From positions 30,818-94,817 of the forward strand of contig SVEJ01000004.1 in assembly GCA_015057435.1 (NCBI GenBank): a DNA stretch of 64,000 bases. Direction: 5' to 3'. Below, one piece after another: positions 51,344-61,607 of the stretch. Source of the stretch: Lachnospiraceae bacterium (GTDB lineage: Bacteria > Bacillota > Clostridia > Lachnospirales > Lachnospiraceae). Numbering within the stretch: position 1 is the stretch's first letter; each line of letters starts with the position of its first letter. Position numbers and translations under genes: made by a program. The notes beneath the pieces were generated by a model. It was not told the origin of the DNA and did not search any database. It saw nothing but the letters and a program-made list of their open reading frames with translations.

Positions 51344-52375
51344 CTAATCTTTCTTCTTAAAAATTGTATCTAATTCACCCGTAAGATTTTTTAGGGTGCT
51401 GACAACCTTTTGATAATCCATTCTTTTCGGACCGATAATACCGATTGTTCCTCTCGCGCCTTCTTCCAATTCGTAAGTTGCAGTAACGATACTACAATCT
51501 TTCATATTAGAAACAGGTGCTTCCTCGCCGATATATACCTGTATACCATTGGGATTTTCCATATGCATAGATTCATCAATCAGTTCATTCAACCCTTGTT
51601 TTTCTTCCAAAGCTTCCAAAAGCTTTGTAGTCTGTTCAATATTTCCAAGTTCAGGATACTTCAGCATATTCGTTGTACCACTCGTATATATTTCAACTTG
51701 ATCTGCTTCATGAATCGCTTCTGCAATCCCTTGGAAAACATTTTCCATAATATCTGCAAATTCACCGGCCTGCGTCTTAATGGTCTGTATCATCTCCAAA
51801 TTAATGTCTTGCAAAGATGCACCTTGTAAAAAAGTATTTAACAGCACATTGAGTTTTAAAATTTCGTCATTCTCCAGCATGCGTTCTACTTTCATCAACT
51901 TGTTCTTGATTACATTACCATCCACTACAATCACTGCAAGCAACTGTCTTGCATCCACTTGCGACAATTGTATAAACTTAAGCTTAGAATTCTGATACTG
52001 CGGTGCCGTAACCAATGTTGCATAATTAGTATTATATGCCAACACTTTCGCTACCTGTTTCAAAAGAGATTCCATCTTATCCACGCGTTCTAACAACTGT
52101 GTCTTCATCTCTTCCATCTCGGTATCTTTTTCAACCATCATCTGGTCAACATACAATCGATAACCCTTATCTGTAGGGACTCGACCGGCTGAAGTATGGG
52201 GCTGCATAATAAGTCCAAGTTCCTCTAAGTCTGCCATTTCATTGCGGATTGTCGCTGAACTAAGATTCAAATCCGTATACTTTGAAATGGTTCTTGAGCC
52301 AACCGGCTCCCCCGTCTCTAAGTAGTTGGTAATAATGGCCTTCAAAATCTTAAGTTTTCTGTCATCCAATTCCAC
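51344..52375 (-). CDS. hrcA: Heat-inducible transcriptional repressor HrcA
   Basis: ELDDRKLKILKAIITNYLETGEPVGSRTISKYTDLNLSSATIRNEMADLEELGLIMQPHTSAGRVPTDKGYRLYVD. Likely GTG start at 52375, since the listed ATG (52411) lies inside CIRCE. Confidence 0.93.
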   Translation of the reverse strand: MELDDRKLKILKAIITNYLETGEPVGSRTISKYTDLNLSSATIRNEMADLEELGLIMQPHTSAGRVPTDKGYRLYVDQMMVEKDTEMEEMKTQLLERVDKMESLLKQVAKVLAYNTNYATLVTAPQYQNSKLKFIQLSQVDARQLLAVIVVDGNVIKNKLMKVERMLENDEILKLNVLLNTFLQGASLQDINLEMIQTIKTQAGEFADIMENVFQGIAEAIHEADQVEIYTSGTTNMLKYPELGNIEQTTKLLEALEEKQGLNELIDESMHMENPNGIQVYIGEEAPVSNMKDCSIVTATYELEEGARGTIGIIGPKRMDYQKVVSTLKNLTGELDTIFKKKD

Positions 52376-52400
52376 GCATCCAACCCCTTTCTCCTTATTA

Positions 52401-52427
52401 TTAGCACTCAAACACGCCGAGTGCTAA
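52401..52427 (-). promoter_or_regulatory. CIRCE operator
   Basis: TTAGCACTC-N9-GAGTGCTAA, perfect match to the consensus. Confidence 0.98.
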
Positions 52428-52438
52428 CATCTGCATAT

Positions 52439-52467
52439 AGAGTAACACTTACCCCATTCTTTGTCAA
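52439..52467 (-). promoter_or_regulatory. Promoter of hrcA-grpE-dnaK-dnaJ operon
   Basis: Minus strand TTGACA (52467-52462) - 17 bp - TACTCT (52444-52439) with extended -10 TGT, just upstream of CIRCE. Confidence 0.7.
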
Positions 52468-52485
52468 GAAAAAAAACATACTTTC

Positions 52486-54381
52486 TCAAGGAATTTGCCA
52501 TACCTCTTGCATCTTCTCCGGCTCAGCCAAAAGCGCAGGTATATGTTTTTTCATATCCAGTGCATGATAAAAATATGCATCCCGTTTTGAAGAACTCATA
52601 TCTTCATATAACTCTCCGTCTACATCACAAATTTCATAACGCGTTTCATAACGATATTGATTATGCAATGCAATATTGTAATAGTTTTGCATTGTAAGCG
52701 GCATATGAAGTGTCTGCAAAAGATATGTTGAAAGATACGATATATTGATATCGGCCTCATTTTTTACATCTGCAATCTCATAATTACTCCAAATTAAATA
52801 TGGTGTCGTATAGCAATCTTCTTCTTTTCCCTTTTTCTCCATGATATCAATCGCATAATTCGGAGCATGGTCTCCGAAAAACACAATCACAGTCGGTTCG
52901 TCCTGTTCCTTGAAATAAGAAGCTAATTTGTATAACGCCTCACCACTTTTCGAAATCCCACCGATATAATCCTTCACCCTTTGTCTTCTTCTGTCTGAGT
53001 AGCCAATATTTTTCTCATATGTGATGTCGATATGATCTGCAGTATTCAAAAATTCTTCTCCATTAATCATTGCCACATGATTTGCAATGGATACACCAAA
53101 ACAAAAAAACGGTTCTTCCGAATCTATATTTTTTCGTTCTTCATATCGATAAATCACTTCATTCGTTAATGCATCATCCGAAATATAACCACACATATCC
53201 GTATACTTCATATAGCTTCTGTCAATAAACTTATCAAATCCCATATTCGGATATGCATGCTTTCTATTCCAAAAAAAACTATCATACGGATGAATCGCCA
53301 ATGTATAATATCCCATTTCATTCAGATAACTCGCAAAAGAAGGTTGTTTTTCATTATAATACTCTTTGTAAGGACAAGAACCCGAATTCATTCCTTTTGA
53401 ATTCCACCCTGACAGAAACTCAAACTCCGAAAAATGTGTACTGCCGCCATATATATTCACCTTCGCATTACCATACGCAACACTTTCTTCTTGCATTTTT
53501 TCATAATATGCCATCGGATTTTCACTATATGTAAGCACACCTTCAAACTGATTCACATCAAAGAACGCTTCGCTCATAATTACGATAATATTCGGTTTAT
53601 TTTGTTCGTTCTCCGCCTTATCTTCTGCCTTGCCAACAAGTGCCTTACCTTCTTCAACATACTGATCATATGATTTTTTCGCCTCAGAAAATGTATACGG
53701 ATCATCCATATGCGCTGTAAATATACTCTCCATAAAGTAGATTACCGGACCCATTTTATCTGCAGAGGAATTATGTGTAAGTTTATCAACCGCACTCCCT
53801 TTCGCGTCTGCGATTATAATCGGAAGCAAAATAAGTATCAACAAGAAGAAGGTGGTTCGATTATAATAATGAAATTGTGTATTCATTCTATGCGGCGAAA
53901 CAATTTTAATATCTATCACAACTGTTACGACAAGAAGAATGATTACACCTATCACACATCCCCACCAATCTACAAAAAGCTTAAAATCAGCCTCACTTGC
54001 AACTGTAAATGCTTCAGACAATTTATCAAAATCTGAAATTGTAATACATTCTTTTAAACTAACCCATTTCATGTTATTAATTACAGCAATAAGAATTGTC
54101 AAAAGACACGTAATTATAAATCCGAGGGTAATCCTTTTGAAAACGCACAAAAAAAGTTGTAGCAACAAAAAACTCAATAAAAAAGCATATATCACATATC
54201 CTATGTTTTCTATCGAAAGCCATTGGTACAACACATTGTAATCAGCAAAGGTAATCGCTTGCATACCTATAATCAGCAAAAATGCCTGTATTGATAAAAC
54301 AACAGGCACAATCACTTTCTCGTCTATATGAAATTTTTCCATCCATTCGGTCAAACGTTTTTTCTCATGTATTGCTTTCAT
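52486..54381 (-). CDS. LTA synthase family protein (sulfatase fold)
   Basis: Several N-terminal TMs; PNIIVIMSEAFFDVNQFEGV...GGSTHFSEFEFLSGWNS...TVIVFFGDHAPNYA; ATG 54381 with AGAGGA RBS. Confidence 0.85.
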   Translation of the reverse strand: MKAIHEKKRLTEWMEKFHIDEKVIVPVVLSIQAFLLIIGMQAITFADYNVLYQWLSIENIGYVIYAFLLSFLLLQLFLCVFKRITLGFIITCLLTILIAVINNMKWVSLKECITISDFDKLSEAFTVASEADFKLFVDWWGCVIGVIILLVVTVVIDIKIVSPHRMNTQFHYYNRTTFFLLILILLPIIIADAKGSAVDKLTHNSSADKMGPVIYFMESIFTAHMDDPYTFSEAKKSYDQYVEEGKALVGKAEDKAENEQNKPNIIVIMSEAFFDVNQFEGVLTYSENPMAYYEKMQEESVAYGNAKVNIYGGSTHFSEFEFLSGWNSKGMNSGSCPYKEYYNEKQPSFASYLNEMGYYTLAIHPYDSFFWNRKHAYPNMGFDKFIDRSYMKYTDMCGYISDDALTNEVIYRYEERKNIDSEEPFFCFGVSIANHVAMINGEEFLNTADHIDITYEKNIGYSDRRRQRVKDYIGGISKSGEALYKLASYFKEQDEPTVIVFFGDHAPNYAIDIMEKKGKEEDCYTTPYLIWSNYEIADVKNEADINISYLSTYLLQTLHMPLTMQNYYNIALHNQYRYETRYEICDVDGELYEDMSSSKRDAYFYHALDMKKHIPALLAEPEKMQEVWQIP

Positions 54382-54382
54382 A

Positions 54383-54826
54383 TCAAGTCCTCTTAACAAA
54401 TGTTTTACCACACTTCGGACAACGAATACTAATCTTATTCTTTCCTCTTGGTATTCTTATAATCTGATGGCAAGAAACGCACACAAAATACACATATGCA
54501 GGGTCCTTAAATGACTTCCACCACATCTTCACAGATTTCTTACAAAACGCCATCACATTCACAAATCCACCCAGGTATTTCATGTATACCGCATTTTCTC
54601 TCTTACGTTTTTCCAAATTCTTTGAAAACACTCTAAAATAACCAAGCGCAATCAAAACAGCACCGATTGCCGCAAACCACATAATCCCGGTTGCCAATGC
54701 AGCTACCACATATAAAAAGGCAACTAACATAATAAAATTGTTAAGTTCATCCAAGCCGCAACGTCTCGCCATCACTTCTTTCATATCTTCCCGAAACATC
54801 TTAACATATTTTTTTAATAATCCCAT
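54383..54826 (-). CDS. Membrane protein with C-terminal zinc ribbon, unknown function
   Basis: 147 aa; TM segment FIMLVAFLYVVAALATGIMWFAAIGAVLIALGYF; C-term CVSCHQIIRIPRGKNKISIRCPKCGKTF. Confidence 0.75.
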   Translation of the reverse strand: MGLLKKYVKMFREDMKEVMARRCGLDELNNFIMLVAFLYVVAALATGIMWFAAIGAVLIALGYFRVFSKNLEKRKRENAVYMKYLGGFVNVMAFCKKSVKMWWKSFKDPAYVYFVCVSCHQIIRIPRGKNKISIRCPKCGKTFVKRT

Positions 54827-54861
54827 TGTGCATCCATCCTTTGTTCTTATTCTATATCTTG

Positions 54862-56076
54862 TTATAGCAAAAATTCTGCCATTACAACATTGCTTACATC
54901 AATCCCTGCGTCCGTCAGACAAATGTGTTCTGTATCATTTATTAAAAGACCTTGTTTTTCATATTTTTCTATAACTGATCCATATACATTTTCCATAGAG
55001 ACTCCAAAACATTTTTGAAACTCAGATTTTGAAACACCATTCATCAGGCGCAGACCAAGAAACATATATTCTTCCATCATATCTTTCCGTTTTAACATGG
55101 TAACATCCTCATAATGTTCCCTTATATAATCAAACAAATCTTCTTCATATGTATAATTAAAACGCGAAAAACGACCGATATATTCATCCATCCGCTCCAC
55201 ACCATGAAAACGCAACTTCTTGGTATGTTTTGGATCTAACATAACCTCCATAAACGAGGAGGCGCCTAATCCAAATCCAAGATAAGGCATCATCGTCCAA
55301 TAAATCTTGTTATGCCGACATAAAAAGCCCGTTTTCGCATAATTGGATATTTCGTATCTCTCATATCCGCTATTTTTTAACAGCATCTTCGTCTTTGCAT
55401 AAAGCTTTCGTTCTTCCTCTTCCGACGGCAACATGGAAAGCATTGCTTCATCATCATATAATGGGGTATCTTCTTCAACAATTAAGCTATATGCCGAAAT
55501 ATGCTCCGGTTGTAATTTCACTACCTTCGCTAAAGTTCGCACATACGACTCAGCAGACTCCCCGGGCAACCCCGACATAACATCTACATTAATATTCGTA
55601 AATCCTGCTTGTCTTGCATTGCTATAGGCCGCTATAAACTGATCATAATTATGCACTCTTCCTAACTTTTGTAGCATTTCATCGTTTGCACTTTGCAAAC
55701 CAATACTCAGCCTATTCACACCTACTTCACGGTAAGCTTTTAATTTTTCACCGGTTAAGCTATCCGGATTCCCCTCTATCGTTATCTCGCAATCATCATC
55801 AAGCAAAAAAACATCTCTTATCTTGTCCATAATTTGCGTAATGAATGCCGCATCAATAAATGACGGGGTTCCTCCCCCAAAAAATATTGTACGTACAATA
55901 TATCTTTCTGCCACATAACGATACACTTCTATCTCATTGCAAAGTGCATGTACATACTGTCTGTGCAGTGAATAATCACACAATGCAAACGACAAAAAAT
56001 CACAATACCGACATTTCTCCTTACAAAAAGGAATATGCACATATAAACTTAACGGTTTCTTCTCATGTTCTTTCAT
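54862..56076 (-). CDS. hemW: Radical SAM heme chaperone HemW
   Basis: LSLYVHIPFCKEKCRYCDFLSF...FFGGGTPSFID...GVNRLSIGLQSANDEMLQKLGRVH. Confidence 0.93.
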   Translation of the reverse strand: MKEHEKKPLSLYVHIPFCKEKCRYCDFLSFALCDYSLHRQYVHALCNEIEVYRYVAERYIVRTIFFGGGTPSFIDAAFITQIMDKIRDVFLLDDDCEITIEGNPDSLTGEKLKAYREVGVNRLSIGLQSANDEMLQKLGRVHNYDQFIAAYSNARQAGFTNINVDVMSGLPGESAESYVRTLAKVVKLQPEHISAYSLIVEEDTPLYDDEAMLSMLPSEEEERKLYAKTKMLLKNSGYERYEISNYAKTGFLCRHNKIYWTMMPYLGFGLGASSFMEVMLDPKHTKKLRFHGVERMDEYIGRFSRFNYTYEEDLFDYIREHYEDVTMLKRKDMMEEYMFLGLRLMNGVSKSEFQKCFGVSMENVYGSVIEKYEKQGLLINDTEHICLTDAGIDVSNVVMAEFLL

Positions 56077-57890
56077 TATTCCTCATCTAACTTTAATACA
56101 CTCATAAATGCCTTTTGCGGAATCTCTACGTTACCAATCTGGCGCATACGCTTCTTACCTTCTTTTTGCTTTTCAAGCAATTTCTTCTTACGGGTGATAT
56201 CTCCACCATAACATTTTGCCAATACATCCTTACGCAACGCCTTAACTGTTTCTCTGGCAATAATCTTACTACCGATTGCTGCCTGAATCGGAATTTCAAA
56301 TAAATGTCGCGGAATTTCACCTTTTAGCTTTTCGCACATTTTACGTCCTCTTTCATAGGCCGTATCAGCATGTACGATGAAAGAAAGCGCATCTACCTCT
56401 TCCTTGTTAATTAATATATCTAACTTCACAAGACTTGAACGGACATAACCCTTCATCTCATAATCAAAAGAAGCATAACCTCTTGAACGCGACTTTAACG
56501 CATCAAAGAAATCATAGATAATCTCATTCAAAGGTAAGTCATACTTAATTAAAGCTCTGGTTTCTTCCATATATTCCATACTCTTGTAGATACCACGTCT
56601 TTCCTGACATAACTGCATAATTGCACCTACATAGTCTTTCGTCACCATAATTTCTGCAGAAACAAATGGTTCCTCCATATAATCAATCATCGATGGATCA
56701 GGCAGATTCGAAGGATTCGTCAACTCCATCATCTCCCCATCTGTCTTGTGCACTCTATAAATTACACCCGGTGCTGTTGTCACCAAATCCAGGTTATATT
56801 CTCTTTCTAAACGTTCTTGAATAATCTCTAAATGTAACAAACCCAAAAATCCGCATCGATATCCAAAACCTAATGCAACCGATGTCTCCGGTTCATAACT
56901 AAGTGCCGCATCATTTAACTGTAACTTTTCCAATGCATCGCGCAAATCAGGATACTTCGCACCATCCGCAGGATACATACCGCAATATACCATCGGATTT
57001 GCTTTTTTATATCCCGGCAAAGCTTCCTCACACGGATTATTGGCATCTGTCACCGTATCACCCACCTGTGTTTCTTTGACATCTTTGAGACTTGCCGTAA
57101 TATAACCAACCATGCCTGCCGAAAGTTCTTCTTGCGGAATAAATTGTCCCGCACCAAAAATACCAACTTCTACAACTTCCACAGTTGCTCCTGTCGCCAT
57201 CATTTTTATCTGTGTACCTTTCCTTACCGAACCGTCAAACAATCGGCAAAAAATGATAACACCTTTATAGGCATCGTATTTACTGTCAAAAATCAGTGCT
57301 TTTAACGATGCATCCGGATCACCTGAAGGTGCCGGAATCTGTTCTACAATCTTTTCTAGCACATCTTCAATATTCAAACCTGTCTTAGCCGAAATACGCG
57401 GTGCATCCATCGCTTCAATACCAATAATATCCTCAATTTCATTGGCCACTCTATCAGGATCTGCACTTGGTAAATCTATCTTATTGATTACAGGCATGAC
57501 ATCTAAATCATTATCAAGTGCAAGATACACATTCGCTAACGTCTGTGCTTCAATACCCTGTGCTGCATCTACGACCAAAATCGCGCCTTCACAGGCAGCA
57601 AGACTTCTTGAAACCTCATAATTAAAGTCTACATGTCCCGGTGTATCAATGAGATTAAAAATGTATTCTTCTCCATCTTTCGCACGATAAATGATACGAA
57701 CCGCCTGCGCCTTAATTGTAATACCACGCTCTCTTTCTAATTCCATATTATCAAGAACCTGTGCCTGCATCTCACGATCTGTTAACAGTCCGGTTTTCTC
57801 AATAATACGATCAGCCAAGGTTGACTTTCCGTGATCAATATGTGCGATAATACTAAAATTACGTATTTTGCTCTGGTCTAAATGTGCCAT
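56076..57890 (-). CDS. lepA: Elongation factor 4
   Basis: [34 protein letters not shown]...[36 protein letters not shown]. Confidence 0.97.
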   Translation of the reverse strand: MAHLDQSKIRNFSIIAHIDHGKSTLADRIIEKTGLLTDREMQAQVLDNMELERERGITIKAQAVRIIYRAKDGEEYIFNLIDTPGHVDFNYEVSRSLAACEGAILVVDAAQGIEAQTLANVYLALDNDLDVMPVINKIDLPSADPDRVANEIEDIIGIEAMDAPRISAKTGLNIEDVLEKIVEQIPAPSGDPDASLKALIFDSKYDAYKGVIIFCRLFDGSVRKGTQIKMMATGATVEVVEVGIFGAGQFIPQEELSAGMVGYITASLKDVKETQVGDTVTDANNPCEEALPGYKKANPMVYCGMYPADGAKYPDLRDALEKLQLNDAALSYEPETSVALGFGYRCGFLGLLHLEIIQERLEREYNLDLVTTAPGVIYRVHKTDGEMMELTNPSNLPDPSMIDYMEEPFVSAEIMVTKDYVGAIMQLCQERRGIYKSMEYMEETRALIKYDLPLNEIIYDFFDALKSRSRGYASFDYEMKGYVRSSLVKLDILINKEEVDALSFIVHADTAYERGRKMCEKLKGEIPRHLFEIPIQAAIGSKIIARETVKALRKDVLAKCYGGDITRKKKLLEKQKEGKKRMRQIGNVEIPQKAFMSVLKLDEE

Positions 57891-57980
57891 CGTTTTCTCC
57901 TATCCTTTCAATCCCACTGCTATCTATAAGGGATTCTTTCCCATATCTTGACATAGCCATACATAGTCTAGTATAGCATA

Positions 57981-59096
57981 TTATTTATCTTTACTCAACA
58001 CTTTATCAAGTATTGCCGCCAACGGCTCCATTGCATTTTTTTCTTCTTCTAATGTATTATTCTGTGCACCTACTTCAATCAATGTTGCACGCGGCATAAC
58101 ATGAAGATTGTAACGTAAACTTCTCACGTAGATTTTTCTGATAAAATCGCCATAATACTCCTTTCCTTTTAGATACATCTGAAAACTAAACGAAAGGTTC
58201 ATAAGCTTATTCGGATTTTCGAGATAGGCAATCTCTCCATTCATTTCTGAACGACTCACACCATTTAAAAACATAATCTTTGCGGTCTTTTTCCCTTTAA
58301 TATCTGTTACAAGATGCGTCTCTTCATCCACACCATCACGGTGCAAATCTATTACAACTTCAATGGATGGATATTCTTCTAATATCTTTGAAACGCCATA
58401 ATACGAATTTTCATATGCTTTACTACGGTCTAATTTCCCATCTATCATATCGTATGTCGTTGTATCATGATAAACTTTCACACCATATTTCTGTTCCAAA
58501 AGCTCTGCCAAATGTGCCCCCACGCCAACAATCGTATCTTCCGGATGCCCCGGTCTGCTATCCACAAAACTCTCAGATGCATGTGTATGATAAATGAGCA
58601 CTTTATATGCTTCTCCATTCCAATCCGGTAATGACAAATCTGTGTCTAACAACGTTGACAGATTTAACTCTTCTTCCGTCATGCTTGTATTAGCATCTAC
58701 AACAAAAATCTTTTGCAATAAAAAATCAGGCTTAGAAAGCTCTTGTCTTGTATAAGTTATTCCTTTCGTTTTATCTTCTGTTACATCTTCAATCTCCGGC
58801 TTTGTCACTGCTTTATCCGCCACCTGCTCCATCATTACAATATCACCGTTTGCCGGCAATGCATCTTCATCCTCATAAAACCACTCCGGAACATCATACG
58901 AAGATGCATAATCCATATCATCACTACCATATTCTTGTTCGTATGTAAGCAACGGTACCATTTGTGTCGTTAATTCGAAAAAAATATCCTTCTCTTTATG
59001 CGGATATTGCATACATAAGACAAGTAAAATCATAACACATACCGTTGCACGGGATTTATTTAATTGATTCTTTTTTGTGTACATGTATTTTTTCAT
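57981..59096 (-). CDS. spoIIP: Stage II sporulation protein P
   Basis: VLIYHTHASESFVDSRPG...GVKVYHDTTTYD...VIDLHRDGVD...RATLIEVGAQNNTLEEEKNAMEPLA. Confidence 0.92.
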   Translation of the reverse strand: MKKYMYTKKNQLNKSRATVCVMILLVLCMQYPHKEKDIFFELTTQMVPLLTYEQEYGSDDMDYASSYDVPEWFYEDEDALPANGDIVMMEQVADKAVTKPEIEDVTEDKTKGITYTRQELSKPDFLLQKIFVVDANTSMTEEELNLSTLLDTDLSLPDWNGEAYKVLIYHTHASESFVDSRPGHPEDTIVGVGAHLAELLEQKYGVKVYHDTTTYDMIDGKLDRSKAYENSYYGVSKILEEYPSIEVVIDLHRDGVDEETHLVTDIKGKKTAKIMFLNGVSRSEMNGEIAYLENPNKLMNLSFSFQMYLKGKEYYGDFIRKIYVRSLRYNLHVMPRATLIEVGAQNNTLEEEKNAMEPLAAILDKVLSKDK

Positions 59097-59134
59097 ACTA
59101 TAATTGTATTCACAAAACAGATGATATATACCTG

Positions 59135-60043
59135 CTATGAAGCAAATGCTGCATGGTTAATTGCCTCTGAAATCGTATAGCTAATTCTTTTTACTGCTTC
59201 GTCTATATCCTTTGGTGTAACAAACATATTTTCAAGATAAGGCGTCACCATCTCACATGCCAATTGGTAACGTTCTTCATCAGTAAATTTCTTTAATACG
59301 TTTTTTGTTGTTTGCTTACCAAGTGCATGTACCATTACATCCATCGCATCATTGACAATCGTAGGTACTGCAATAACTGTCGGCACACCAATCGCAAGCA
59401 CCGGAACACCAACACTTTCTTTATTGATTGCATTTCTATGATTTCCGACACCCGAACCCGGAATAATGCCTGTATCTGCAAGTTGAATTGTCTTATTCAA
59501 ACGATCAGACTCTCTCGCAGCCAATGCATCTATCACAATCAGTAGTTCCGGTTTCACTTCTTTTACAAGCGCCTTAAGAATTGCACATGCTTCCATACCG
59601 GTCTGCGCCATAACCCCCGGTGCAATCGCACTAATTTCTATGCTTTCTTTGATAATTCCTTCCTTTAACAAGTGTCTTGTTACATAAAGGTTATCGATCA
59701 CATATGGACCTAAAGCATCCGGTGTAACTTCGCGGTTACCAAGTCCTGCAACCATAATTTTCTTTTTATTTCCAATAAACTGCTGCAACTGTTTTGAAAG
59801 TACCTCCATCATCGGCTTATGGTAACCATCATCATATGTCCTTAGTCCTTCACTTTCCAGTGTAATATATGTTCCGATTGGTTTTCCCAAACACATTGCA
59901 CCTTCTTCATTTTCTACTACAATTCGTATTTCCTTAATATCCGTATCACCATGATTTTTTGTCAACACATGCACACCGCGCATCTGATTATCTTTCGATA
60001 TATCTTCTCTCATTTCCACTGCTAAGTCCGTTCTGCCTCGCAT
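59135..60043 (-). CDS. gpr: GPR endopeptidase (spore germination protease)
   Basis: MRGRTDLAVEMRE...VAGLGNREVTPDALGPYVIDNLYVTRHL...GVMAQTGMEA...DALAARESDRLNKTIQLADTGIIPGSGVGNHR. Confidence 0.96.
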   Translation of the reverse strand: MRGRTDLAVEMREDISKDNQMRGVHVLTKNHGDTDIKEIRIVVENEEGAMCLGKPIGTYITLESEGLRTYDDGYHKPMMEVLSKQLQQFIGNKKKIMVAGLGNREVTPDALGPYVIDNLYVTRHLLKEGIIKESIEISAIAPGVMAQTGMEACAILKALVKEVKPELLIVIDALAARESDRLNKTIQLADTGIIPGSGVGNHRNAINKESVGVPVLAIGVPTVIAVPTIVNDAMDVMVHALGKQTTKNVLKKFTDEERYQLACEMVTPYLENMFVTPKDIDEAVKRISYTISEAINHAAFAS

Positions 60044-60155
60044 TTTTTATCTCCCTTCATGTCCAGAATATAAGTATATATATAAGAATAACCATGGTAT
60101 TTTCAATTTATACAAACAATATAGAATATGTACAAAAAGAAAAACAAAAAAATGT

Positions 60156-60184
60156 TTGACAAAATATGGTTTGTAAAGTATTAT
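60156..60184 (+). promoter_or_regulatory. Promoter of rpsT
   Basis: TTGACA (60156-60161) - 17 bp - TATTAT (60179-60184). Confidence 0.8.
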
Positions 60185-60275
60185 AGACGAGTATGTTTAC
60201 ATTAGATTGTCCGTGTCCGGTTTTAATGTAAAACCATAACATAAAACATAACTATTCGAATGGAGGTGTCTGGAA

Positions 60276-60539
60276 ATGGCAAATATCAAATCTGCAAAGA
60301 AGAGAATCAAGGTAATCGAGACAAAGACTTTGAGAAACAAGAAAGTTAAGTCAGAATTGAAGACTGTAATCAAAAAGCTTGAGGCTGCTGTTGCTGCCGG
60401 TGATAAGGCTGCTGCTGAAGCTCAGTTGAAGGTTTGTACATCTAAGATTAGTAAGGCTGCTACTAAAGGAATTGTACACAAGAATACAGCTTCTAGAAAG
60501 ATTTCTCGTTTATCAGCTGCCGTTAACAAGATGGCATAA
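60276..60539 (+). CDS. rpsT: 30S ribosomal protein S20
   Basis: MANIKSAKKRIKVIETKTLRNKKVKSELKTVIKKL...GIVHKNTASRKISRLSAAVNKM. Confidence 0.97.
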   Translation: MANIKSAKKRIKVIETKTLRNKKVKSELKTVIKKLEAAVAAGDKAAAEAQLKVCTSKISKAATKGIVHKNTASRKISRLSAAVNKMA

Positions 60540-60569
60540 TACATTTCGTATTGATTTTAAGATAGACAT

Positions 60570-60602
60570 AAAAAAGGACCGATTAACCCACGGTCCTTTT
60601 TT
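60570..60602. terminator. Bidirectional terminator between rpsT and holA
   Basis: AAAAAAGGACCG / CGGTCCTTTTTT perfect inverted repeat. Confidence 0.9.
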
Positions 60603-60613
60603 GTTGCATTCTA

Positions 60614-61594
60614 TTATCTTCCGCTGAACGAAACAATCAGTAACTCTACGCCTACTGTATCTTTAATAACTCCTGTTTTTATCTCCTGATCCGTTTGAGC
60701 ACATCTTTCTAACATTTGCTTTAACTGTGCATAATCAAACGCAAGAGATTGATTAATGTACTTTTTCACAGTAAACGGCGGAACACCGCATACTGATGCA
60801 ATCGTCTTAGCATCCGCCGATGCCTTATGAAGTTCTTCTACCTGTAATAAAATATTATAGTGTCTTGTAAGTAAGCTCAATATCTGCATAGCAGGTCTTC
60901 TTAGTTCCAACAAATCATGATATAACTTCAGTGCTTTTTTCTGGTTCTTTCCGCCAATTGCATCTAACATCTCAAACATCTTGTCATCAGCCTCATCAAT
61001 ACAGACCTGTCTGATATCGTTAATGGTAATCGCATTTCTGCCTTTGCAATATGAAAACAACTTTTCTAATTCATTCTTTAAAAGAAACATTTCTGTTCCC
61101 ATATGTTCAATCATGTAAAATACAGCTGTGTCTTCTATCGTCATTCCTTCTTCATTACATAACTTACGAATCCACGCAATCAGCTTTTTCTCATCCGGCA
61201 TGTCTAACTTCGCAACATATCCATGTTTTTGAAACCATTTATACAAGGCATTTCTTCCATCCACTTCGTCTTCAACCATAATGACAATCGTCGACTCCGG
61301 AAACTGTTCAAAATGATTACTGACACCATCTGTTGCTTTTTTTAATAAACCTGTATTTTCCAAAACAATCAATCGATAATCCGAAAAAAACGGCAACGTC
61401 TCTCCCGCCTCATATATCGTGGATAAATCAGGATTATTACCCTCTGTATACAGGTAGTTCATTGCATCATCCGTATTAACAATCGCCTTGCTAAGTTTTT
61501 CTTTATATTGCTTTTTTAAATACCCTTCATCCCCCATCAAAAGATAGAACTGTTGAAAAGCGGCATTTTTGATATCCTGGTTTATTCGTTCCAT
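60614..61594 (-). CDS. holA: DNA polymerase III subunit delta
   Basis: FYLLMGDEGYLKKQYKEKL...AGETLPFFSDYRLIVLENTGLL...AIGGKNQKKALKLYHDLLELRRPAMQILSLLTRHYNILLQVEEL. ATG 61594 has GGAG 7 nt upstream. Confidence 0.88.
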   Translation of the reverse strand: MERINQDIKNAAFQQFYLLMGDEGYLKKQYKEKLSKAIVNTDDAMNYLYTEGNNPDLSTIYEAGETLPFFSDYRLIVLENTGLLKKATDGVSNHFEQFPESTIVIMVEDEVDGRNALYKWFQKHGYVAKLDMPDEKKLIAWIRKLCNEEGMTIEDTAVFYMIEHMGTEMFLLKNELEKLFSYCKGRNAITINDIRQVCIDEADDKMFEMLDAIGGKNQKKALKLYHDLLELRRPAMQILSLLTRHYNILLQVEELHKASADAKTIASVCGVPPFTVKKYINQSLAFDYAQLKQMLERCAQTDQEIKTGVIKDTVGVELLIVSFSGR

Positions 61595-61607
61595 ATTCAT
61601 TCTCCTG

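Noticed and set aside
60185-60275. Possible S20 leader autoregulatory RNA (GGTTTTAATGTAAAACC hairpin)
   Set aside because: Only a weak 6-bp AT-rich hairpin; too little to claim a regulatory RNA without covariance data.
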